DNA of 64,000 nt. Source: Bradyrhizobium sp. ORS 278 (GTDB taxonomy: Bacteria > Pseudomonadota > Alphaproteobacteria > Rhizobiales > Xanthobacteraceae). Every line of letters begins with the position of its first letter. Within the stretch, counting starts at the first letter, position 1. Position numbers and translations under genes: made by a program. Of this stretch, positions 57,834 to 64,000 are shown in pieces. The notes beneath the pieces were generated by a model. The model was given only the letters and a program-made list of their open reading frames with translations. It ran no database searches and was not told the origin of the DNA. The stretch spans positions 6,881,001-6,945,000 of the forward strand of contig NC_009445.1 of NCBI RefSeq assembly GCF_000026145.1, written 5' to 3'.

Positions 57834-58745
57834 CTACGCGTCTTTCTTCACATTCATCCGCTCGACCAGATAATCCACGAACACGCGCACCCGCGCGGGC
57901 GTGTTGGCGCCGCCGACGAACACGGCGTGGAAGACCTCCCTGTCACCGGGATTGAACGCCTCGAGCAGCCGCACCAGCCGGCCCTCGGCGACGGCGTTGC
58001 GAAGGCTGAAATCGCCGACGCGGACGATGCCGACGCCATCGAGCGCGAGTTCGGTCAGCGTGTCGCCGCTGTTGGCTTCGATCGCGCCGCGCAGCTTCAG
58101 CGCATAGTCGACGCCGTCGCGGCGGAACGGCCACACCGGCTCGGCGCGGCGGAAGCCGTAGTTCAGGCAATTGTGGTGATGCAGATCCTCCGGCGTCAGC
58201 GGCACGCCGCAGCGCGCGAGATAATCCGGCGAGGCAACGATGCTGCGGCCGTTGTCGCTGAGGCGGCGGGCGGTGAGCGCGCTGTCGGCCAGCGGACCGC
58301 CGCGGATCGCGACATCCGCCTGCCCCGCCGCGATGTCGACGAGCCCGTCGCTGAGATTGATGTCGACCAGGATGTTCGGATAGCGCCGCACGAATTCGCC
58401 GAGCAGCGGCACGATGCAGATGCGGCCATGCGAGAGCGCGGCGCTGACGCGGATGCGCCCGCGCGGCGCGCTTTGGTCGGCGATCGCCTGCTCGGCCTCG
58501 TTGAGGTCGGCGAGGATGCGGCGCGCCGCCGCGAGATAGGCCTGCCCCTCAGCCGTCAGCGTCAGCGCCCGCGTCGACCGCAAGAGCAGCCGCGCGCCGA
58601 GCCTGATCTCGATACGGTCGAGCGTGCGGCTGACCGCCGACGGCGTCAGCCCGAGGCCGCGGCCCGCCGCCGAGAAGCTGCCGCTGTCAGCGACGGCGCA
58701 GAACACCTCCAGATCCCGGGCGCGATCCGCGCTGGCCAACATCAT
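57834..58745 (-). CDS. LysR-family transcriptional regulator
   Basis: A 303-residue regulator with N-terminal DNA-binding helices (LEVFCAVADSGSFSAAGR then LTPSAVSRTLDRIEIRLG) and a standard effector domain. It is divergent from the exported hydrolase with 101 bases between starts, the classic LysR target arrangement. The effector is unknown. Confidence 0.94.
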   Translation of the reverse strand: MMLASADRARDLEVFCAVADSGSFSAAGRGLGLTPSAVSRTLDRIEIRLGARLLLRSTRALTLTAEGQAYLAAARRILADLNEAEQAIADQSAPRGRIRVSAALSHGRICIVPLLGEFVRRYPNILVDINLSDGLVDIAAGQADVAIRGGPLADSALTARRLSDNGRSIVASPDYLARCGVPLTPEDLHHHNCLNYGFRRAEPVWPFRRDGVDYALKLRGAIEANSGDTLTELALDGVGIVRVGDFSLRNAVAEGRLVRLLEAFNPGDREVFHAVFVGGANTPARVRVFVDYLVERMNVKKDA

Positions 58746-58846
58746 CTTTGCGTCCAGATCAAAAATCCTTGGCGTGACTACCCTCTAATACTGCGGATCG
58801 CCGCGGTCTAGCTTTGCGTGCATCGACAAGCCCAGGAGATCTCGCC

Positions 58847-59809
58847 ATGACCCTGCCCCGCCTGCTGCAACGCACCGCCCTCGCCGCCACCGCGCTCACC
58901 GCCCTTGCCGGCGCCGCCCTCGCGGACGCCGAGGAAGAGCCCGGCCATTTCCCGCCGGCCTTCCGCACGCAGGAGATCCCCACCAACGGCACCACGATCC
59001 ACGTCCGCGTCGGCGGCACCGGCCCTGCAGTGGTGCTGCTGCACGGCTATGGCGACACCGGCGACATGTGGGTGCCGCTCGCCGCCAAGCTGGCCGCAAA
59101 CCACACCGTGATCGTGCCCGATCTGCGCGGGCTCGGCCTGTCCGCCCGCGCCGACAAGGGTTTTGAAAAGGCTAACCAGGCCGAGGACATCACCGGCGTG
59201 ATGGATGCGTTGGGCGCGCGCACCGCCGACGTCGTGGCGCACGACATCGGCAACATGGTCGCCTATGCGCTGGCGGCGCGGCATTCCGACCGGGTGACAA
59301 AACTGGTGCTGATGGACGCGCCGGTGCCCGGCATCGGCCCATGGGAGGAGATCCTGAAGAACCCGCTGCTGTGGCACTTCCGCTTCGGCGGCCCCGACAT
59401 GGAGCGCCTGGTCGAGGGCCGCGAGCGCATCTATCTCGACCGCTTCTGGAACGAGTTCTCGGCCAAGCCTGCGAATTTCCCCGAGGCCGCGCGCGTCCAC
59501 TACGCGCAGCTCTACGCCGGCCCTGGGCGGATGCATGCCGGCTTCAGCCAGTTCGCCGCCTTCGATCAGGACGCGATCGACAACCGCGCCTGGCTCGCCG
59601 CCCATGGCAAGCTGACCATGCCGGTGCTCGCGATCGGCGGCAGCGCCTCGTTCGGCCCGACGATGGCGGTGGTGGCGCGGGCCGGCGCCGACAACGTGCA
59701 GGAGAAGGTCATCGACGGCTCCGGCCACTGGCTGATGGAGGAGCAGCCCGCCGCGACAGTCGCCGCGATCGACGCCTTCCTCAACGCGCAGCCTGCCGCA
59801 AAGCCGTGA
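58847..59809 (+). CDS. Exported alpha/beta hydrolase, epoxide-hydrolase-like
   Basis: A 320-residue protein with a signal peptide (LLQRTALAATALTALAGAALA) ending near residue 26, so it acts outside the cytoplasm. The oxyanion region is LLHGYGDTGDMW, the Asp nucleophile lies in VAHDIGNMVAYA, and the C-terminal His in GSGHWLMEEQP. The Asp nucleophile and DLRGLGLS motif fit epoxide hydrolases and dehalogenases rather than Ser esterases. The start at 58847 follows AGGAGATCTCGCC. Its LysR neighbour is probably its regulator. Confidence 0.88.
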   Translation: MTLPRLLQRTALAATALTALAGAALADAEEEPGHFPPAFRTQEIPTNGTTIHVRVGGTGPAVVLLHGYGDTGDMWVPLAAKLAANHTVIVPDLRGLGLSARADKGFEKANQAEDITGVMDALGARTADVVAHDIGNMVAYALAARHSDRVTKLVLMDAPVPGIGPWEEILKNPLLWHFRFGGPDMERLVEGRERIYLDRFWNEFSAKPANFPEAARVHYAQLYAGPGRMHAGFSQFAAFDQDAIDNRAWLAAHGKLTMPVLAIGGSASFGPTMAVVARAGADNVQEKVIDGSGHWLMEEQPAATVAAIDAFLNAQPAAKP

Positions 59810-59975
59810 TCCGCTGACCGTCAGCGGGAGCAGACAGGGGCAGCGGCGCACGGCGGAGCCCCGCATGGGCGGGGCTCGGAACTCCGATCAATGGAACGAG
59901 GCCATGGGATCCGCGTTCAAACGTCCGTGCGCCGTCAAGCGGCGTGTCGAAATCCAAGCCTGGGAGAACGCCGAC

Positions 59976-60356
59976 ATGGACAAGAAGACAGCCGCGCTGC
60001 TCGGAGCCGCAGCCGCGGCGATCACTGCTGGAAGCGCACAGGCCCACACATTGCCGAGCGCGAACGCATCCCCCATCCCGCAGGCCGCGTCCTACGCCGA
60101 ACTGCTCGCGCCAATTCCCAATGCGCTGGCGCTGTTGCAGGCCGACGACGCGGCGCGTGCCCAGAGCAAAGCGCACGAGGTCCAGCTGGCGGAAACGGTG
60201 ATCATCAGGAGAGGCCGCCGCTACCATCATCACCATCACCATCACCATCATCATCATCACCGCACGGTCATCGGCATTCCCGGCGTCGGCGGCGTCAGCA
60301 TCGGACGCGGTCATCACCATCATCACCACCATCATCACGGCTACTATGATCGCTGA
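59976..60356 (+). CDS. Exported polyhistidine protein, predicted metal binder
   Basis: A 126-residue small exported protein. The signal peptide MDKKTAALLGAAAAAITAG ends at SAQA before the mature HTLPSANAS. The mature part has a helical stretch and then two pure histidine tracts of 12 and 9 residues, separated by an RTVIGIPGVGGVSIGRG linker. The tracts are encoded by mixed CAT and CAC codons. Such runs bind nickel, zinc or copper, so a periplasmic metal buffer is likely. The start was chosen at 59976 from the signal peptide and a GGGAG site; the longer frame upstream lacks a signal. No metal transporter lies nearby. Confidence 0.8.
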   Translation: MDKKTAALLGAAAAAITAGSAQAHTLPSANASPIPQAASYAELLAPIPNALALLQADDAARAQSKAHEVQLAETVIIRRGRRYHHHHHHHHHHHHRTVIGIPGVGGVSIGRGHHHHHHHHHGYYDR

Positions 60357-60406
60357 ACGCCCAGCCGCGAGGCGCTGAGGCGCATCGAGCGCGCCAACCG
60401 TGCAGG

Positions 60407-60429
60407 ACGGGTTCGGCGAGGCCGAACCC
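60407..60429. terminator. Hairpin between convergent polyhistidine and DUF3857 genes
   Basis: CGGGTTCGGC and GCCGAACCCG pair perfectly around GAG, 51 bases after the polyhistidine stop. No T-run is present. Positioned to end both convergent transcripts. Confidence 0.6.
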
Positions 60430-60465
60430 GCCTGTTCGTCGTGTGGATCACTCCGCCGGACTGAC

Positions 60466-62499
60466 CTATCGCCACATCCAGAGGGCCCAGGCGATCCAGA
60501 TCAGCACCATGACAACTCGCGCGAAGACCTCAATCATAAGACGCTTGCGAGCGCCGGCGGGGCGAATCGTCGTTGGCCCGTCATCGGCCAGGATGAACAG
60601 GACATCCCGCTGCATGCGCCTGACGAGCTGCTCATAGCGCTCGGCCTCCACCGCCGGCACGGTCCATGCTCCGACGGTCAGCTCGACGAAGCTGTCGATG
60701 TGCCGGTCCGCCGTGCCGTGGCGGCTCGTCAGCTTGATGCCGGGCAGCTCACAGGATTCGTCGGTGTTGGTTCGCGGCCAGGCCCGCGGCATCTCGACAT
60801 GCACGCGCCAGGATAGGCGCCGCGGCCGGCCGACGAAGATGTCGTGCTCGCGCGTCGCGCGGCCGGCAAAGGCCAACTCCGTGCCGAACGATCGCTCGAA
60901 CTGCCATTGAATGCGGCCGGGCCGATCGGACGGCCGCCAGCCGTCGCTGATCGTGTAGGACGTGTCCAGGCTGAGCTTGTTCTGCTGCTCATCGTCATGG
61001 ACGACCATCGGCTTCGCTTCGACAACTTCTGGCCAGACGGAGCGCATTTGCGCAAGCAGGGCGCGGGCGTAGCCAGCCTCGCCCTCATTGGCGATCACCG
61101 TCCTGACATGGTCGGCGCCCCAGGCGGAGAACTCGGCGCGGCGATGCAAGGTCGCGGGGGCCTGCCGGGTCGGGCCGATCCGCCATTCGTCGTGCCAGTG
61201 CGCGACGGGCGCGACGGTCTGCTCGGGCAGCTTCTCCAGCTGCGCGACATCTGACGAGAGCGGCAGCGCCCAGCCGAGATGAGGCAGCTCGATCGCGGCA
61301 AGGCTGCCGCCCTGCCGCGGCAGCGTCGGATCGAGCCAGTAGCTCTTACTGTCGATACGGACACGAACGATGCAGTGATCGAACATGGCCGGGCTCGGCA
61401 ACAGCCTGTCGAGCATCGGGCCGCGCGTCGTGGAGACCAGCGCCGCGCAGGCGTCGAGACCGAGACGGCGCGCGCCGGCCACATAGAGCCGCGCCTTGTC
61501 CTTGCAGTCGCCGAACCGGCCGGCCCAGATCGCATCGAGGTCGCGGGGAACGAGGCCGCCCTCGCCGAGCGCGAGCAGGAAGTAGCGCAATTCACGCTGC
61601 ACGAACCGCAGCCATTCGGCCGCGCGCTGCGCAGGTTCGGGATGGGCCGCGCCGATCCGGTCGATCTCCTCCGCCAGCGTCGACGGCATCTCGGCGCTGT
61701 CATAGGCCGCCGCCATCAGCGCCGCGACATCGCCCCAACCAGTGAACTGGCTGAGCTGAAAGGCAGGGCCCTGGACCACCCACGGCGGCGTCATGGGTGG
61801 GCTCGGGCTGCGTTTTGGCTGGGCCCGAACGCGCCGGCGCACATCTTCGATGTCGCCGCTGACGCTGGTCGTTGCCGGCGGCGCGTCGTTGAACTCTCTG
61901 CTGGCGATCACCCGATTGCGCGGTTTCAGCAGGCGATGGCGAAAATCGAAGCTCGGATTGGCGGTATCGAGCTCCACCAGGGACTCGTACTTGCCCTGGA
62001 AGACTGGTGTGTCGCCGTAAAGCGTGCAACTGAACTCGATGATGTCGTTCGCCCTGACGTCCGGGACCAGGAAGGATGCCGACAGACGGCCGTTCAACAT
62101 CAGCCGCTCGATGTCGCGCTCGCGACGGAACACCTGGAAACAACCGGGCCGTGCATGATCGATGCACTGATCGCCGCGCAGAATGCGCACGGTGTGCACG
62201 TCGAGCCGCTGGTAGCCTGGATCGAAGTCGACGACGATGTGCGACGCCCGCTCGGCGCCCTCCTTGGTCAGGATCCGCTGCGCGCCCCGATAGGTCCAGC
62301 AGGGTTTAGGACCGGTGAGATTGACCTGCACCTCCGTGAGCAGCCGGCAAACTCCGTTCGCAATGAACGCGTCCTGATCGACCGATGGCTCCGTCTGGTA
62401 GGGGGCAAGATCGAACCACGCCGGCACTGGCGTATAGCTGACCTCATCGCCGCAAGCCGCCACGGCTCCGCCGCGACCGCCCTCCCCGATATCATTCAC
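60466..62499 (-). CDS. DUF3857 / transglutaminase-like protein with C-terminal membrane anchor
   Basis: A 677-residue protein. The N-terminal ~230 residues resemble DUF3857 (VDFDPGYQRLDVHTVRI, NDIIEFSCTLYG). The middle is a transglutaminase-like core with Cys in AGRFGDCKDKARLY, His in MFDHCIVRVR and Asp in YWLDPTLP, so the catalytic triad is intact. The last ~20 residues (VFARVVMVLIWIAWALWMW) form one membrane segment. No N-terminal signal peptide is clear, which is unusual for a family often exported. Peptidase or cross-linking activity is possible; the role is unknown. Confidence 0.85.
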   Translation of the reverse strand: MNDIGEGGRGGAVAACGDEVSYTPVPAWFDLAPYQTEPSVDQDAFIANGVCRLLTEVQVNLTGPKPCWTYRGAQRILTKEGAERASHIVVDFDPGYQRLDVHTVRILRGDQCIDHARPGCFQVFRRERDIERLMLNGRLSASFLVPDVRANDIIEFSCTLYGDTPVFQGKYESLVELDTANPSFDFRHRLLKPRNRVIASREFNDAPPATTSVSGDIEDVRRRVRAQPKRSPSPPMTPPWVVQGPAFQLSQFTGWGDVAALMAAAYDSAEMPSTLAEEIDRIGAAHPEPAQRAAEWLRFVQRELRYFLLALGEGGLVPRDLDAIWAGRFGDCKDKARLYVAGARRLGLDACAALVSTTRGPMLDRLLPSPAMFDHCIVRVRIDSKSYWLDPTLPRQGGSLAAIELPHLGWALPLSSDVAQLEKLPEQTVAPVAHWHDEWRIGPTRQAPATLHRRAEFSAWGADHVRTVIANEGEAGYARALLAQMRSVWPEVVEAKPMVVHDDEQQNKLSLDTSYTISDGWRPSDRPGRIQWQFERSFGTELAFAGRATREHDIFVGRPRRLSWRVHVEMPRAWPRTNTDESCELPGIKLTSRHGTADRHIDSFVELTVGAWTVPAVEAERYEQLVRRMQRDVLFILADDGPTTIRPAGARKRLMIEVFARVVMVLIWIAWALWMWR

Positions 62500-62726
62500 G
62501 ACACATGTCCCCAGACGTCACCTGTTTGAGCTACAATCGATCGCGAAAGCGTTCAAGCGAAGGCGATGAGGCAGAGCAGCGTCGGCCATGGAAGGGCCCG
62601 CATGCCGAGATGCGCTGAGACGACGCGCCGCCTGGGCCGGCGGACATTTGAGCGGATGCGAGCGGACGGATCGGCGCCGCGATTCTTGTTTCTTTTTTCC
62701 AGAAATCATGCTACCCCTTGAGTCGT

Positions 62727-63133
62727 CCCGTGCCCGCCATGAGGGGCGCTTCGCGGTCGTCACGAACGTGGGGCGCGGGATGCGGTGGGCGCGTCGGGTC
62801 GCAGCGGGTTTTGGCTCGCGGACGAACGATCCGGCGCGCACGGTCAAGCCGTGTGGTCCTGGCATCCCGGTGCTGATGCCAAGTCCGTAGCGACGATGCT
62901 GCGGACGACGGGGGCAAGAACGCCGATCCCCGGGGAGAGCTCGGAGCAGCCGTCAAAACCATCGCGCGGGGAAGGCCGGGTGTGTTCGGCCAGACCTGTG
63001 GTGACTGCCGCCTGCTTTTTTGTTGCAGGCGGGCCACGGGCGCGGCCAGCGCCCGGCCTTCCCTGCGCTCTCAGGTTTCAAGAGGGCGGTTGAAGCGCAA
63101 AGCTCGGGCACGAGATGTGCCGCGAGGCTGAGA
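62727..63133 (+). repeat. Dispersed ~400-bp repeat, copy C
   Basis: Block order matches copies A and B: CGCTTCGCGGTCGTCACG, GCGGACGAACG, GTCAAGCCGTGTGGTCCTGG, GACGGGGGCAAG, AACCATCGCGCGGGGAAGG, GTGTTCGGCCAGACCTGTGG, the CCGCCTGC/GCAGGCGG hairpin, and CGGCCTTCCCTGCGCTC. It shares GTGTTCGGCCAGACCTGTGG exactly with copy B read on its own strand. The rest of the 62500-63392 gap holds the small palindrome at 63241 and no gene. Confidence 0.8.
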
Positions 63134-63240
63134 GGGTGTGTCGCGATGGATCGTCGATCAAATCATTTTATGACGGCGACTTGGGCCTTGCGGATCTCAT
63201 AGCCGTGATCGCGCGGCCTGAACCCACGAGAACTGCAGAC

Positions 63241-63343
63241 CCTCACCCTGAGGAGCACGCCGCAGGCGGGCGTCTCGAAGGGCGAGGCCCAATTGTGGCC
63301 TCATGGTTCGAGACGGCGCTGCGCGCCTCCTCACCATGAGGAT
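63241..63343. repeat. Short palindromic repeat (CCTCATGGTTCGAGAC family), copy 3, inverted
   Basis: CCTCACCCTGAGGAGC at the left and GCCTCCTCACCATGAGGA at the right, with GCAGGCGGGCGTCTCGAAGG inside. It is the reverse complement of the element at 29988-30092 with few differences. Confidence 0.78.
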
Positions 63344-63392
63344 CAACAGTCTTGTCCTGAAGACAGGCTTGAATCAGCAGATGATGAGCCTG

Positions 63393-64000
63393 TCACTTCC
63401 CCGTCGGCACGTCCTGCCGCCAGGCGCTGCCCGCGATCTTCGCTGCGGCGATCACCGCCTGGGTCCGGCTCTCGACGCCGAGCTTCTGCAGGATGGCCGA
63501 GACATGCGCCTTGATGGTCGCCTCGGAGACGCCGAGCTCGTAGGCAATCTGCTTGTTGAGCAGCCCCTGCGACAGCATCATCAGGACACGGACCTGCTGC
63601 GGGGTCAGCGTGACCAGGCGGTCGCGCAGCTTGGTCATCTCCGGATCGACGCCGGCGGCGAGATCGGTGTCCGGCGGGACCCAGACCTCGCCGTCCATCA
63701 CCTTCTGGATGGCGTCGCGCAGCGTGTCGACGCCGAACCGCTTGGGGATGAAGCCGGAGGCGCCGAAATCGAGCGAGCGGCGGATGGTGGCGCCGTCGTC
63801 GCTGGCCGAGACGATGACGACGGGGATCGCCGGATATTGCGCGCGCAGGTAGATCAGGCCGGAGAAGCCGGAGATGCCGGGCATGGTGAGGTCGAGCAGC
63901 ACCAGGTCGACCTCGGAGTCCTTTTCCAAGAGCGCGGTGAGATCCTCGAACGACCCGGCCTCGTCGACAACGGCTTCCGCAAGTACGCTCGCCACCGCCT
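63393..64000 (-). CDS. LuxR-type response regulator, 5' end outside the window
   Basis: This is a two-component regulator cut by the window edge: the frame is open to 64000, so the true start and the first receiver strand lie beyond. The receiver keeps the acceptor Asp in DLVLLDLTMPG and the Lys in GFIPKRFG. The C-terminal NarL/FixJ-type helix-turn-helix is LTPQQVRVLMML followed by LNKQIAYELGVSEATIKAHVS. The receiver resembles AgmR/ErbR-type regulators from memory. No cognate kinase is visible inside the window; the nearest kinase is the symporter-fused one about 7 kb away. Confidence 0.9.
   Translation of the reverse strand, partial: AVASVLAEAVVDEAGSFEDLTALLEKDSEVDLVLLDLTMPGISGFSGLIYLRAQYPAIPVVIVSASDDGATIRRSLDFGASGFIPKRFGVDTLRDAIQKVMDGEVWVPPDTDLAAGVDPEMTKLRDRLVTLTPQQVRVLMMLSQGLLNKQIAYELGVSEATIKAHVSAILQKLGVESRTQAVIAAAKIAGSAWRQDVPTGK

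Noticed and set aside
59781..60338. Minus-strand frame beginning with many Met and Val residues
   Set aside because: The Met/Val run is the antisense of the CAT/CAC histidine tracts.

Overview
The window is a high-GC alphaproteobacterial chromosome segment. Several things point to Bradyrhizobium or a close relative in the Nitrobacteraceae. There is a minus-strand cluster murA - DUF2948 - hisD - UPF0262 - low-molecular-weight phosphatase - maf - yacG ending in tRNA-Phe. An ALAS-type hemA implies the C4 heme route. There is an Omp25/RopB-like outer membrane protein, many chemoreceptors, and several dispersed palindromic repeat families that I associate with this group. Identifications rest on sequence motifs and memory of families; no database search was run.

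Layout. 1-1814: end of a chemoreceptor. 1.9-5.4 kb: visibly AT-richer, island-like insert with one very large ORF that looks like the C-terminal part of a large NTPase-type protein. It is fused into the tail of a broken minus-strand gene. 5.4-6.1 kb: a ~400-bp dispersed repeat (copy A), a perfect hairpin and tRNA-Phe. 6.3-13.6 kb: conserved minus-strand housekeeping cluster, then a cyclic-nucleotide-domain flavoprotein. 13.9-21.9 kb: tRNA-Thr, poxB, repeat copy B, a solitary KAP-type P-loop ATPase, a carboxymuconolactone-decarboxylase-like protein, an SDR and a divergent PLP-fold protein. 22-30 kb: orphan ABC substrate-binding protein, a large nested palindrome, CorA plus a LOV-type hybrid histidine kinase, AraC and LysR regulators and an atypical SDR. 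30-34.5 kb: catabolic-looking cluster of a glutamine-synthetase-like ligase, a Rieske oxygenase and a divergent IclR regulator with a clear operator-like palindrome. 35-41.7 kb: small proteins, a hydrolase, TetR, and a three-subunit molybdenum hydroxylase with a strong terminator. 41.7-49.5 kb: tandem paralogous chemoreceptors (one carrying a PilZ domain), an outer-membrane barrel and another chemoreceptor. 49.8-64 kb: metallo-beta-lactamase-fold hydrolase, hemA, a symporter-fused hybrid kinase, two regulator/enzyme divergent pairs, a polyhistidine exported protein, a DUF3857/transglutaminase protein, repeat copy C, and the end of a LuxR-type response regulator.

How it fits together. The window is mostly core housekeeping broken up by accessory modules with their own divergent regulators: IclR/Rieske, TetR/molybdenum hydroxylase, AraC/AhpD-like and LysR/hydrolase. 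It is rich in signalling: four chemoreceptors, two hybrid kinases and one response regulator. No che genes, transposases, integrases or CRISPR arrays are visible. The features most worth following up are the glutamine-synthetase/Rieske/IclR cluster and its triple half-site operator, the LOV kinase next to corA, the PilZ-tailed chemoreceptor beside its paralog, the PLP-fold protein paired with a binding protein, the polyhistidine protein, and the island at 1.9-5.4 kb.
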